In this document: piece after piece, positions 9,047 through 18,375 of the stretch | How positions within the stretch are numbered: position 1 is the stretch's first letter | Layout of the letters: the number at the start of each line of letters is the position of its first letter | NCBI GenBank assembly: GCA_934293575.1 | Contig: CAKQYU010000001.1 | Coordinates: 333,849-397,848 of the forward strand | Reading direction: 5' to 3' | DNA from: an uncultured Lachnospiraceae bacterium | GTDB lineage: Bacteria > Bacillota > Clostridia > Lachnospirales > Lachnospiraceae | DNA length: 64,000 bases | The notes under the pieces: model-generated | What the model saw: only the letters and a program-made list of their open reading frames with translations | Told to the model about the DNA's origin: nothing | Databases searched by the model: none | Translations under genes and position numbers: made by a program

Positions 9047-10087
9047 ATGAATTTTCAGGATCGTAAATTGATTCCATCTAAATATATATATTTATTTATG
9101 GCGTTTATATGTTTTTTATTATTGTTTTTTTCCGTTGTGTTCGGAGAACGCTTTTCGGTATTGAAGAAGGTTGTCAGTTCTGTGGTTACGCCAATGCAAT
9201 CCGGAATTAATGAGCTGGGTACCCAGATTTATGATAATGTGGTTGACCGAAAAGAAAATAAAGAATTGATGAAGGAAAACAAGGAACTTGCAAAAAAACT
9301 GGAAGAGACGGAAGCAAAACTTCAAAAATGTGAGCAGGATAGCTATGAGCTAAAGAGAATCCAGCAATTGGTTGGATTGGAAGAACAATATCCGGATTAT
9401 GAAATGGTAGGTGCAAGAGTGATTGCAACGGATTCTACCAACTGGTTTTATACCTTTATCATCAATAAAGGGTCTGCGGATGGAATTGAAGTTGGATGTA
9501 ATGTTCTTGCCGGGAACGGACTGGCAGGAATTGTAACCGAGGTTGGAAGAAATTATGCAAAAGTCAGAGCAATTATAGATGATAACAGCCATATCAGTGC
9601 CAGCGTGTCCGGAACGGATACGTTATGTACGGTATCCGGTGATTTGTCACAGATGAAAGACGGATATATCAAAGTAGGATATATTAACAAAGAGGATCAG
9701 ATTGAGGAGGGAGCAAAACTGGTTACTTCTCAGGTAAGTGATAAATTCCTTCCGGGATTGTTGATTGGTTATATTACGGATGTTAAGGTGGATTCCAACA
9801 ACCTGACACAGTCTGCAAAATGCATTCCTGTTGTTGATTTCCGAAATATAAAAGAAGTAATGGTGATTCTGACGAAAAAAGAATCTGTCAAGAGCGCTTC
9901 TTCAAATGAGATAATTTTTGATAATATTTCAGATGTAAAATCCGATGAACAGGATGCTGCCTCGGCAAAGACAACAGAGGCAACAACCGAAAAATCAGAA
10001 AAGGATGATACAACACAGGAGACAACGACAGAAGTAACGACGGATACAACAACACAGGAGGCATCTTCTGAAAATTCTACAGAATAA
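9047..10087 (+). CDS. mreC: Rod shape-determining protein MreC
   Basis: Periplasm-facing scaffold of the elongasome. There is one N-terminal transmembrane helix (about residues 12-32), a coiled coil (about 65-110, Lys/Glu-rich with regular leucines), then the two beta-barrel subdomains, including STNWFYTFIINKGSADGI and the V-x-A-x-I-DDNSHIS core. The last 50 residues are a Thr/Glu/Asp-rich tail, disordered and probably outside the cell; it is longer than in model MreC proteins. A weak AAGGACGG precedes the start. mreB is not in this window. It is followed directly by mreD and PBP2. Confidence 0.95.
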   Translation: MNFQDRKLIPSKYIYLFMAFICFLLLFFSVVFGERFSVLKKVVSSVVTPMQSGINELGTQIYDNVVDRKENKELMKENKELAKKLEETEAKLQKCEQDSYELKRIQQLVGLEEQYPDYEMVGARVIATDSTNWFYTFIINKGSADGIEVGCNVLAGNGLAGIVTEVGRNYAKVRAIIDDNSHISASVSGTDTLCTVSGDLSQMKDGYIKVGYINKEDQIEEGAKLVTSQVSDKFLPGLLIGYITDVKVDSNNLTQSAKCIPVVDFRNIKEVMVILTKKESVKSASSNEIIFDNISDVKSDEQDAASAKTTEATTEKSEKDDTTQETTTEVTTDTTTQEASSENSTE

Positions 10088-10101
10088 AGGAATAATAGAT
10101 T

Positions 10102-10602
10102 ATGAAACGTTGTATTACAATTGGAGTTATTATATTAATCAGTTTTTTACTGCAATCGACACTTTTTCATTTTGTTGCATTGGCACAGGTTGTTCCGAAT
10201 TTAATGTTGATTATTACAATGACATTCGGTTTAATGCGTGGTAGAAAAGAAGGATTGCTGGTTGGTTTTTTTTCCGGTTTGCTGATTGATATATTTTTTG
10301 GAAGCGTATTGGGACCGTATGCATTTATCTATATGACCATTGGTTATCTGAATGGATTCTTCCACCGGATTTATTATCTGGAGGATGTATTGCTGCCAAT
10401 GATTATGATTACAATGAATGAGCTGACATATAATTTTATTATATATGTATGCTATTTCCTTCTTCGTAACAAACTAAGCTTTGGAACATATTTTAAAAAC
10501 GTAATATTACCGGAAACGATTTACACAATTGTAATTACATTATTTTTATACAAAATATTAGTACGAATTAACTTGCGTTTGAAAAAAGCAAAAGAGGCGT
10601 AG
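10102..10602 (+). CDS. mreD: Rod shape-determining protein MreD
   Basis: Integral membrane component of the elongasome, 166 residues with about five hydrophobic helices. The motif RGRKEGLLVGFFSGLLIDIFFG is the MreD signature region (glycine-rich with a conserved D before the F-F-G turn). It sits between mreC (14-base gap) and the PBP2 gene (2-base gap), the standard order. AAAGGA precedes the ATG. Confidence 0.95.
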   Translation: MKRCITIGVIILISFLLQSTLFHFVALAQVVPNLMLIITMTFGLMRGRKEGLLVGFFSGLLIDIFFGSVLGPYAFIYMTIGYLNGFFHRIYYLEDVLLPMIMITMNELTYNFIIYVCYFLLRNKLSFGTYFKNVILPETIYTIVITLFLYKILVRINLRLKKAKEA

Positions 10603-10604
10603 AT

Positions 10605-13454
10605 ATGTTAAAAGATTTTTTCCTTGCATTAAAAGAATATATAATTGAATATGTATCACATCGTTTATTTATATTATCTGTATTTTTTCTTGTTTTATTT
10701 TCTATATTGATTGGACGGCTTTTTGTTCTCCAGATATTAGAAGGTGAAGAACATCTGAATAACTTTACATTAAAATCACAGAAAACTTTAACGGTGGAAG
10801 CTCCGAGAGGAGATATTTATGATTGTAACGGAAAATTACTGGCTTATAATCAATTGGCTTATTCGGTTACTCTAGAAAATACACAGTCTATTTCCGAGGT
10901 TGCAAGTGAAAATGGAGTTTCCGAGAATGAATTAAAGAATGCTATTATTTATAAGACCTATAAGATTTTACAGAAAAATGGGGATGATTTAGATATCAGC
11001 TTTATGCTTACACTGGATGATAAGGGGGAATTTGCATTTAATTCTTCATCCGAATCTGAGATTTTGCATTTTCTGGCGGATATTTACGGTAAGACACTGG
11101 TAGATGATTTGTCCAAGAAACAAAAGAACATGACAGCAGACGATGTATATAAATATTTGGCTGATAAAGATTTCTTTAATATTTCAAGTGAATACAGTAA
11201 AGAAGATGCTTTAAAGATTATGGCTGTAAGGTATGCATTGTGGCTCAATCGTTTCCAGCAGTACATTTCGGTAACGATTTCCCGTGATATTTCCGATGAA
11301 AGTGTTGCCGACTTAAATGAAAACAGTTCTGATTTATTAGGAATTAATGTTATTGTAGATTCAATCCGTGTATATAATGATTCAAAATATTTTGCTCATA
11401 TCATTGGATATATAGGTGCTATTTCTACGGATGAGATGAAGACATATAACGAGAATCTTAAAGAAGAAGATCAGTATAGTAATAATGATATGATTGGTAA
11501 AATCGGCTTGGAACAGATATATGAAGAGACACTCCGTGGTAAAAATGGTGTAGAAGAGATTTATGTTGATAATCTGGGTAAGGTGATTGAACGGACCAAT
11601 ACACAGGAATCGGTTGCGGGTGAAGATATTTATTTAACGATTGATTCGGATTTACAAAAATACTGTTATGATTCTTTAGAAAAAGAAATCTGCAGTGTGT
11701 TACTGAGTAATATAACGGATGAGGAAGTGGATGAAGAGGATAATCCATCGCAGAGAATCCCGATATCCAATGTATATTATGCATTATTTGATAACAATGC
11801 GCTGGATATAACTCATTTAAGTGCAGAGGACGCAGGACCGTATGAACAAAGCATAAACCAGACTTTGAACAGTTCAAGAGACTATGTATTACAAAGAATC
11901 CGTCAGATTATGATGGTGGAAAATACAGATATGAACAGTCTGGATGCAGAATATACGGCATATATGGAATATATTTATTCCAAACTGGCGGAAAACGGAA
12001 TTTATAATACCAAGACAATTGAAAGTACGGATGAAACTTATAAGGAATATTTAGCCGGTAATATTTCTTTAGGAACCTATTTGCAGTATGCGATAAATCA
12101 GGGCGCAATTGATATCAAAAGCTTTGAATTGTCAAATGATTATTATGACTCTCAGGAAGTTTATAATGCTTTGGTTGATTATGTAAATTCGATGTTGGAA
12201 CAGGATACGGATTTCGACAAATTAATTATGAAATACATGATAAAATCCAATCGTGTGAGTGGTGAACAGGTAATTCAGATTTTGTTTGAACAGGGTGTTT
12301 TAGACAAGTCGAAAGATGAGGATTATACCGATTTTTCAACGGGTGAGTTATCGGCATATACATTTATCCGCAGAAAAATCAATAACCTCGAAATTACACC
12401 GGCACAATTGGCATTGGATCCTTGTGAGGGTTCGGTTGTGGTAACGGATACCGATACGGGTGAGGTACTGGCAATGGTCAGCTATCCAAGCTTTGATAAC
12501 AACCGGTTGACCAATAGTGTTGACTCAGAATATTATTCACAATTAATATCAGATAAAACAAAACCTTTGTATAATCGTGCCACTCAGCAGCGAACCGCAC
12601 CGGGTTCCACCTATAAGATGTTGACGACGATAGCAGGTGTAGAAGAAAATGCCATTCAGTTAGATACGGAAATTGAAGATGAGGGTATTTATACTAAGAT
12701 TACACCGCCTGCAAAATGTTGGATTTATCCGGGTAATCATGGAACAATTGGCATTGAGGAAGCATTGGAGGTGTCTTGTAACTTCTTCTTCTATGAAGTT
12801 GGATATCGTCTAGGTGGTGGTGAGGATAATTTTTCGGATGCAGACGGTTTGAGTAAATTGTCAAAATATGCATCAATGTTTGGCTTAGATACCACATCCG
12901 GAATTGAGTTGGACGAAATCGCACCAAAGGTATCGGATGAAACGGTTGTACGAAGTGCAATCGGACAGGGAACAAACTCATTTACGCCAACACAGTTATC
13001 CCGCTATGTAACAACGATTGCAAACAGCGGAACCTGTTATGATTTAAGTATCATTAAGGAAATTAAAAACATTGACGGTAAAACGACATATTCAAATCCT
13101 CATAATGTCCACGGCAAAGTAGAAATTGAATCGGATTTGTGGAATACCGTGCATAATGGTATGAGGCGGGTAGTTACGAATCATACATCCGAGGATATGT
13201 TAATTAACAAGATTGATGTAGCGGTTGCCGGTAAAACAGGAACCGCGGAAGAGGTTACAACAAGACCGAGTCATTCTTTGTTTGTATCCTATGCACCGTT
13301 TGATTCGCCGGAGATTTCTGTTACCACCGTTATTCCTTTTGGTTATTCTTCCGGTAATGCGGAGGAGTTGGCTGGATTTATATATGCGTATTACTTTGAT
13401 CAGGATAAATTACAGGATGCGTATATGACGGGAAATGTAAACATGTCCGATTAA
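10605..13454 (+). CDS. mrdA: Penicillin-binding protein 2 (elongasome transpeptidase)
   Basis: Class B PBP that crosslinks peptidoglycan during elongation. An N-terminal transmembrane anchor (about residues 20-42) is followed by the pedestal region with the APRGDIYD motif, then the transpeptidase domain with S668-T-Y-K671, an SCN motif (in EVSCNFFFYE) and K877-T-G. At 949 residues it is far longer than the roughly 650 usual for PBP2. The excess is an insertion of about 240 residues between TIDSDLQ (near 345) and GSVVVTDTDTGEVLAMVS (near 608), predicted helical and acidic. Insertions like this occur in other Clostridia, but their job is unknown. It starts 2 bases after mreD. Confidence 0.93.
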   Translation: MLKDFFLALKEYIIEYVSHRLFILSVFFLVLFSILIGRLFVLQILEGEEHLNNFTLKSQKTLTVEAPRGDIYDCNGKLLAYNQLAYSVTLENTQSISEVASENGVSENELKNAIIYKTYKILQKNGDDLDISFMLTLDDKGEFAFNSSSESEILHFLADIYGKTLVDDLSKKQKNMTADDVYKYLADKDFFNISSEYSKEDALKIMAVRYALWLNRFQQYISVTISRDISDESVADLNENSSDLLGINVIVDSIRVYNDSKYFAHIIGYIGAISTDEMKTYNENLKEEDQYSNNDMIGKIGLEQIYEETLRGKNGVEEIYVDNLGKVIERTNTQESVAGEDIYLTIDSDLQKYCYDSLEKEICSVLLSNITDEEVDEEDNPSQRIPISNVYYALFDNNALDITHLSAEDAGPYEQSINQTLNSSRDYVLQRIRQIMMVENTDMNSLDAEYTAYMEYIYSKLAENGIYNTKTIESTDETYKEYLAGNISLGTYLQYAINQGAIDIKSFELSNDYYDSQEVYNALVDYVNSMLEQDTDFDKLIMKYMIKSNRVSGEQVIQILFEQGVLDKSKDEDYTDFSTGELSAYTFIRRKINNLEITPAQLALDPCEGSVVVTDTDTGEVLAMVSYPSFDNNRLTNSVDSEYYSQLISDKTKPLYNRATQQRTAPGSTYKMLTTIAGVEENAIQLDTEIEDEGIYTKITPPAKCWIYPGNHGTIGIEEALEVSCNFFFYEVGYRLGGGEDNFSDADGLSKLSKYASMFGLDTTSGIELDEIAPKVSDETVVRSAIGQGTNSFTPTQLSRYVTTIANSGTCYDLSIIKEIKNIDGKTTYSNPHNVHGKVEIESDLWNTVHNGMRRVVTNHTSEDMLINKIDVAVAGKTGTAEEVTTRPSHSLFVSYAPFDSPEISVTTVIPFGYSSGNAEELAGFIYAYYFDQDKLQDAYMTGNVNMSD

Positions 13455-13482
13455 TACAGACAAATGAATTTGAGGTTTCTAT

Positions 13483-14232
13483 ATGAAAAATGCAGTAATT
13501 ATGAAAGGAAATCGCTATGGTATTTCACTCATTTTAAATGATGAAATACCATTTGATGAACTGTTGGAAGAACTGGAGAACAAATTAGAATCGGCAGACG
13601 AATTTTTTGATTGTGAAAAGCAGGTTGCTGTTTCTTTTGAGGGAAGAACTTTATCAAATGATGAGTTAGACCGGATTCTGACAGTAATCGATTTGAAAAC
13701 AAATCTTAAAATTTCATATATACTCGATAACAACAGTGATTTGGAGACTACCTTTTATGAGGTGATACAGGCAGAGGCAGATGATAAGGCAGCACCGGCT
13801 TTCAAAGATGAGGAGGAAGAAGGTGTACTTAACCGGGAACCGGTATTACCGGCATATGATGTAAAAGAAGAAAATTCGGGACTTTTTTATAAAGGAACCC
13901 TGCAAAGAGGACAGGTTTTTGAAACCCCCGAATCGGTTATTGTAATCGGAGATGTGAATAAAGGCGCATCCATTGCCGCCGGTGGCAATATTGTTATTAT
14001 AGGAAGTTTAAAAGGAAAGGCGAAAGCAGGTACAAGAGGCGATAAAAATGCATTTGTTATGGCTCTTAATATGGAGCCGGAGGCAATTGAAATCGATGGT
14101 GTACCGGCGAATGAACATACGCTTAAGAGAGCAGCCAGAAACAAACGGGAATCATTGATTGCAATTTTGATAAACAAACAAATCTGTATTGATCCGATTT
14201 CTAAATCGGCGATTCATGATTTTCATTTCTAG
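13483..14232 (+). CDS. minC: Septum site-determining protein MinC
   Basis: FtsZ-polymer inhibitor recruited by MinD. The N-terminal half has the alpha/beta MinC_N pattern. The C-terminal half (about 135-225) has the right-handed beta-helix pattern of MinC_C, with the recognisable VIVIGDVNKGASIAAGGNIVI region; the A-G-x-R-G loop before AFVMALNMEP is the MinD-contact face in known MinCs. Length 249 is normal. A variable acidic linker separates the domains. It is followed by minD and minE in the classical order. Confidence 0.92.
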   Translation: MKNAVIMKGNRYGISLILNDEIPFDELLEELENKLESADEFFDCEKQVAVSFEGRTLSNDELDRILTVIDLKTNLKISYILDNNSDLETTFYEVIQAEADDKAAPAFKDEEEEGVLNREPVLPAYDVKEENSGLFYKGTLQRGQVFETPESVIVIGDVNKGASIAAGGNIVIIGSLKGKAKAGTRGDKNAFVMALNMEPEAIEIDGVPANEHTLKRAARNKRESLIAILINKQICIDPISKSAIHDFHF

Positions 14233-14302
14233 GCAGGCATTATAAAAACATGTTTTTACAAATAAAACTCATAAAAAACACAGGAATATGGGAGGATACA
14301 AA

Positions 14303-15094
14303 ATGAGTGAAGTGATTGTAATTACATCAGGAAAAGGCGGTGTGGGTAAAACCACCACATCTGCAAATATAGGTATGGGTTTGGCACAGTTAGGAAAAAG
14401 AGTGGTATTGATTGATACCGATATCGGTTTACGAAACCTTGATGTTGTTATGGGGCTGGAAAATCGTATTGTGTACAATCTTGTTGATGTGGTAGAGGGG
14501 ACCTGTCGTTGCAGGCAGGCACTGATTAAAGATAAAAACTATCCCAATCTTTATCTGATGCCTTCTGCACAAATTAAGGATAAATCCGCAGTTACACCAC
14601 AACAGATGATAAAATTGGTTGATGAACTAAAATATGATTTTGATTATATTTTATTGGACTGTCCTGCCGGAATCGAACAGGGATTCCAGAATGCAATCGC
14701 AGCGGCAGACAGAGCATTGATTGTCACCACTCCGGAGGTTTCAGCCATTCGTGATGCAGACCGTATTATCGGTTTATTGGAAGCAAACGGAATTTCACAT
14801 ATGAATTTGATTATTAACCGCATCCGCATGGATATGGTTAAGCGCGGAGAAATGATGTCGATTGATGATGTTGTAGAAATCTTAGCCGTGGATTTGATTG
14901 GTGCAATTCCGGATGATGAGAATATTGTTATATCGACCAATCAGGGACAACCTTTGGTGGGAGATTCTACATTAGCCGGACAGGCATATTTGAATATATG
15001 TAAGCGCTTATTGGGAGAGTCGGTTGATTTTCTTGATTTGAATACAGGAGGATTTTTTAACAGACTTACAAGGGTATTTCGTAAAACGAGTTAA
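14303..15094 (+). CDS. minD: Septum site-determining protein MinD
   Basis: ParA/MinD-type ATPase that carries MinC to the membrane. The deviant Walker A SGKGGVGKTTT is at residues 9-19, with the signature lysine K11. Walker B is LLDCPAG, and the C-terminal amphipathic membrane-targeting helix (FFNRLTRVFRK) is intact. The longest open frame begins at 14288, but the GGGAGG there is the ribosome binding site itself; the ATG at 14303 with an 8-base spacing is the real start, giving 263 residues. It is flanked by minC and minE. Confidence 0.96.
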   Translation: MSEVIVITSGKGGVGKTTTSANIGMGLAQLGKRVVLIDTDIGLRNLDVVMGLENRIVYNLVDVVEGTCRCRQALIKDKNYPNLYLMPSAQIKDKSAVTPQQMIKLVDELKYDFDYILLDCPAGIEQGFQNAIAAADRALIVTTPEVSAIRDADRIIGLLEANGISHMNLIINRIRMDMVKRGEMMSIDDVVEILAVDLIGAIPDDENIVISTNQGQPLVGDSTLAGQAYLNICKRLLGESVDFLDLNTGGFFNRLTRVFRKTS

Positions 15095-15111
15095 TGGGAA
15101 TGGAGTAAAAT

Positions 15112-15387
15112 ATGGGATTATTTGATTTTAGCAGAAGGTCATCTGGCAGTTATGCAAAGGATCGATTAAAATATTTACTTATTTCAGATAAAACAGATTG
15201 TTCAAGAGATGTTTTGTATCAGATTGAACGGGATATTCTGGATGTGTTATCCAGATATTTTGAAATTGATGCAAACGATTTACAAATTCAGATTGTTCAG
15301 GTAAAATCAGAACAAAATGAAGGTGCTAAAAAAGTACTTCAGGCTTATATTCCGATTCGGAATATGAACACAAAAACCATAAGATAA
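15112..15387 (+). CDS. minE: Cell division topological specificity factor MinE
   Basis: Stimulates the MinD ATPase and drives its release from the membrane. The 91-residue protein has the N-terminal membrane-targeting and MinD-contact helix (FDFSRRSSGSYAKDRLKYLL) followed by the D-x-S-x-D-V segment and the beta-rich topological domain ending in VYIPIRN-like strands. Having MinE with MinCD in a Gram-positive that also has DivIVA is normal for Clostridia. It lies 17 bases after minD. Confidence 0.93.
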   Translation: MGLFDFSRRSSGSYAKDRLKYLLISDKTDCSRDVLYQIERDILDVLSRYFEIDANDLQIQIVQVKSEQNEGAKKVLQAYIPIRNMNTKTIR

Positions 15388-15409
15388 AATCAAAAGGATT
15401 GAGGACTAT

Positions 15410-16519
15410 ATGTTTGAAAATTATCGTGTTCGTAATTACAATTTCAAATTATTGTTTGTAGTTTTAATATTATGTATATTTGGTACGGTTATGATTAATA
15501 GTGCAGATCATTCTTATCTGAACAAACAGATTTTTGGTCTTGTTGTCTGCGTTACCGGAATGATTATTCTATCATTAATTGATTATAAACTAATTGCCAA
15601 ATTTCAATTTGTCTTATATATTATTAATATTCTGTTATTACTCTCGGTATTAATTTTTGGTATCAATGTAAACGGAGCAACCAGATGGATTGGAAAAGAG
15701 GATGTTCTTACAATTCAGCCATCGGAGTTTTCCAAGATAATTATGATAATCTGTGCGGCATATTATCTAAATTCCCATAAGGAAACCATCAATACATTTA
15801 AAACCTTATTTGGTTATGCGGTATTATGTGGAATTCCGCTGGGATTAATTGTAAGCCAGCCGGATTTGTCCACGACAATTGATTTGTTTGTAATCTTGGT
15901 AGCTATGCTTTTTGTTGCCGGATTAAGCTACAAAATTATTGGTATTACCTTATTGTGTTTAATACCTGCCAGCGGATTGTTTATATGGAATATTAAACAG
16001 CCCAAACCGTTATTCTTAAAAGATTACTGGGTGCAGAGAATATTGACTTTTCTTTATCCGGAAGATTATACGGCAACGACACAGTATCAGCAGGATAATT
16101 CAGTTATGGCAATCGGTTCCGGACAGCTATTTGGAAAAGGATTGAGTAATTCCACACTTGCAACTGTAAAAGATACAAATTTGATATCCGAACAGCAGAC
16201 GGACTTTATTTTTTCCGTTATTGGAGAAGAATTAGGCTTCATTGGAAGTGTAATGGTTATTGTTTTTTTATGTATAGTTGTGATACAATGTATAAAGACT
16301 GCCAGAAAAGCAAATGATGATATGGGCGTTTATATTGCTACCGGGGCAGCTACTTTAATTGGATTTCAAACATTTATTAATATTGGTGTTACAACCTCTA
16401 TTTTACCGAATACCGGTATTCCATTACCGTTTATCAGTTATGGATTGTCTTCCTTGGTATGTTGTTGTGCAGCAATTGGATTGGTGTTGAATATATCGTT
16501 ACAACGGAGAAAATACTAG
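15410..16519 (+). CDS. rodA: Peptidoglycan glycosyltransferase RodA (SEDS family)
   Basis: SEDS polymerase that makes glycan strands with the PBP2 encoded upstream. There are about ten transmembrane segments over 369 residues. Family motifs are visible: SQPDLSTTIDL (the catalytic aspartate region; usual form QPDLGTA), EQQTDFIFSVIGEELGF and GIPLPFISYGLSSL near the C-terminus. AAGGATTGAGG precedes the ATG. The gene is 22 bases after minE. RodA rather than FtsW or SpoVE is preferred because of the PBP2/mreCD operon, but sequence reading cannot exclude the paralogues. Confidence 0.9.
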   Translation: MFENYRVRNYNFKLLFVVLILCIFGTVMINSADHSYLNKQIFGLVVCVTGMIILSLIDYKLIAKFQFVLYIINILLLLSVLIFGINVNGATRWIGKEDVLTIQPSEFSKIIMIICAAYYLNSHKETINTFKTLFGYAVLCGIPLGLIVSQPDLSTTIDLFVILVAMLFVAGLSYKIIGITLLCLIPASGLFIWNIKQPKPLFLKDYWVQRILTFLYPEDYTATTQYQQDNSVMAIGSGQLFGKGLSNSTLATVKDTNLISEQQTDFIFSVIGEELGFIGSVMVIVFLCIVVIQCIKTARKANDDMGVYIATGAATLIGFQTFINIGVTTSILPNTGIPLPFISYGLSSLVCCCAAIGLVLNISLQRRKY

Positions 16520-16533
16520 AATGGAGGGGTTCT

Positions 16534-16929
16534 ATGAATATTGGGCTGATTGCACATGATGCGAAAAAGAAATTGATGCAAAATTTTTGTATTGCGTATC
16601 GTGGTATTTTGTGCAAGCATGAATTATATGCGACAGGAACTACGGGGCGGTTAATTGAAGAAGTTACAAATTTAACTGTACACAAATATCTGGCAGGTCA
16701 TTTGGGGGGAGAACAACAATTAGGTTCTGAAATTGAACATAATGATATTGATATGGTTATCTTTTTGCGTGACCCACAAACCCCAAAGTCACATGAACCG
16801 GATATTAATAATATTTTTATGTTATGTGATACACATAACATTCCCTTAGCTACAAATTTGGCAACAGCAGAATTGCTGGTAAAAGCCTTAGATCGAGGAG
16901 ACTTGGATTGGCGTGAAATGTTTAAATAA
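16534..16929 (+). CDS. mgsA: Methylglyoxal synthase
   Basis: Converts dihydroxyacetone phosphate to methylglyoxal and phosphate, a glycolytic bypass. The 131-residue protein has the family's N-terminal IGLIAHDAKK, the phosphate-binding TGTTG loop, GGEQQLG, the D-M-V-I-F-L-R-D-P segment with the catalytic aspartate, and DTHNIPLATN with the active-site histidine. An upstream in-frame start at 16459 would lie inside rodA; the ATG at 16534 follows GGAGGGG and is the credible start. It is embedded in the wall-synthesis operon and overlaps the next gene by 17 bases. Confidence 0.95.
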   Translation: MNIGLIAHDAKKKLMQNFCIAYRGILCKHELYATGTTGRLIEEVTNLTVHKYLAGHLGGEQQLGSEIEHNDIDMVIFLRDPQTPKSHEPDINNIFMLCDTHNIPLATNLATAELLVKALDRGDLDWREMFK

Positions 16930-17890
16930 AAGAGGCATATGTTATATCCTTTGTTGCTGCATGCTTATGATGTTATTAAATGGTTGTGGCAATGCTTATG
17001 ACAAAACAGGACAATTACATATTCAGTCGGATGTTAACATACCGATTGTAAGACCGGCAGGGTTGTCTGCTAATGATGTTGTAATCCCTTATGATGCATA
17101 TATATATGACAATCCGGAGATGGAGTATGAAGCGGGTTTGTTGATTAACCAGACTAAGAATACCGTTGTCAGTGCGGTTAATCCGCACAAGCAGATTTAT
17201 CCTGCAAGTATGACAAAAATTATGACGGCGGTTGTTGTAATGGATGCGGTAAACAGCGGAAGCATCTCTTTACAGGACACAGTGGTTGTTCAGAAAAAAA
17301 TTGAATTTAATGAAGATAATGTTGGTGTTTTGGGATTGGAACCGGGTGATTATATCACGGTGGATGAATTGCTGCATGGTCTTTTGATTGCATCTTATAA
17401 TGATTGTGCCGTTGTTTTGGCAAGATATGTGGCAGGTTCCGTGTCTGATTTTGTTGATCGGATGAATGAAAAGGCTATAGAACTCGGAGCAACGAATACT
17501 CATTTTGTGAATCCGCACGGATTGCATGATAATAATCATTATACAACACCATATGATTTGTATTTGATTTTCAAGGCATTTTTAAAGAATGATACCTTGG
17601 TCAGCATTGATGGAAACAGTGAATATACATTAAAGTATTATAGGGATAGTGAACCGGTAGAAGCAGATATTCTAGCTACAAACGGTTTTTTGTCAAATAA
17701 TTTTGAAATGCCAACCGGATATCATATTACCGGATGGAAAACAGGAACAACAGAAAAAGCAGGAAATTGTATTATATTGGAATTTGTGAGTGACACGACG
17801 GATGAGGAATTTATCTGTCTGGTATCAAATGCAAAGGATAAAGAAATTCTTTATCAGAATGTAGAGGATATGCTCAAAGAAATATATTAA
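16913..17890 (+). CDS. Lipoprotein D-alanyl-D-alanine carboxypeptidase (DacF/PBP5-like)
   Basis: Low-molecular-weight PBP that trims the terminal D-alanine from stem peptides. The three serine-acyltransferase motifs are present: S99-M-T-K102, S161-Y-N163 and K276-T-G278. The N-terminus has basic residues, a hydrophobic stretch and a lipobox LLNGC with C25, so the mature enzyme should be a lipoprotein rather than anchored by a C-terminal helix. The start is GTG at 16913 within the end of mgsA; ATG 16918 is out of frame, and later in-frame ATGs would remove the basic part of the signal peptide. AGGAG at 16896-16900 is slightly far. Confidence 0.9.
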   Translation: MKCLNKRGICYILCCCMLMMLLNGCGNAYDKTGQLHIQSDVNIPIVRPAGLSANDVVIPYDAYIYDNPEMEYEAGLLINQTKNTVVSAVNPHKQIYPASMTKIMTAVVVMDAVNSGSISLQDTVVVQKKIEFNEDNVGVLGLEPGDYITVDELLHGLLIASYNDCAVVLARYVAGSVSDFVDRMNEKAIELGATNTHFVNPHGLHDNNHYTTPYDLYLIFKAFLKNDTLVSIDGNSEYTLKYYRDSEPVEADILATNGFLSNNFEMPTGYHITGWKTGTTEKAGNCIILEFVSDTTDEEFICLVSNAKDKEILYQNVEDMLKEIY

Positions 17891-17909
17891 TACATCAGGA
17901 GGCAAAAAT

Positions 17910-18332
17910 ATGATTGAATTAATTGCAGGAGAACAGGGAAAAGGCAAAACAAAAATGCTTATGGCAAAGGCGAACAATGATATCAAGGTAACAGGTGGCA
18001 GCATTGTTTATATGGACCAGAATAATAAGCATATGTATGAGTTGAGTAATCGTGTAAAGTTGGTGAATGTTCCGGAATGTAATATAAACTGTGCGGAGCG
18101 TTTTATCGGATTTTTATATGGTGTTGTTTCTCAGGATGCAGATTTGGATCGTATTTTTTTAGATAATTTTATGACAATTGCGTGTATAAAGACAGTAGAA
18201 GAAGCAGAACAACTGGTAAAGGAATTAGAGGTGATTTCAAAGCGGTACGAGGTAGATTTTGTGATTGGTATTGCACAGAGCAAAGATAATTTATCTGCGT
18301 ATTTGCAGGAATTTGTTACAATTGCTTTATAA
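17910..18332 (+). CDS. Small P-loop protein of unknown function
   Basis: A 140-residue protein with an N-terminal Walker A (GEQGKGKT, residues 7-14), a hydrophobic strand ending in a possible Walker B (RIFLDNFM) and an I-G-I-A-Q-S strand that could be a sensor motif. I do not recognise a named family. It follows the carboxypeptidase by 19 bases with a good AGGAGG, and it is the last gene before the terminator at 18340. It is thus co-expressed with MreCD, PBP2, Min and RodA. The single compact ATPase-like domain has no membrane segment, so it is cytosolic. Nucleotide binding is likely; hydrolysis is unproven. Confidence 0.7.
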   Translation: MIELIAGEQGKGKTKMLMAKANNDIKVTGGSIVYMDQNNKHMYELSNRVKLVNVPECNINCAERFIGFLYGVVSQDADLDRIFLDNFMTIACIKTVEEAEQLVKELEVISKRYEVDFVIGIAQSKDNLSAYLQEFVTIAL

Positions 18333-18339
18333 AAAAGAG

Positions 18340-18373
18340 GATCGTTACACGGGAATGTGTAACGATCTTTTTT
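18340..18373. terminator. Bidirectional terminator between operon 2 and the DUF378 gene
   Basis: An 11-bp perfect stem, GATCGTTACAC (18340-18350) with GTGTAACGATC (18357-18367), a 6-base loop and a T run on the right (18368-18373). An A-rich run on the left (18331-18336) makes it usable from both strands, which fits the convergent genes on either side. Confidence 0.92.
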
Positions 18374-18375
18374 AC

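Noticed and set aside
14288..14302. Upstream ATG for minD
   Set aside because: It overlaps the GGAGG that serves the ATG at 14303.
16459..16533. Extended N-terminus for methylglyoxal synthase
   Set aside because: Would overlap rodA and has no binding site; the ATG at 16534 follows GGAGGGG and gives the family's usual length.
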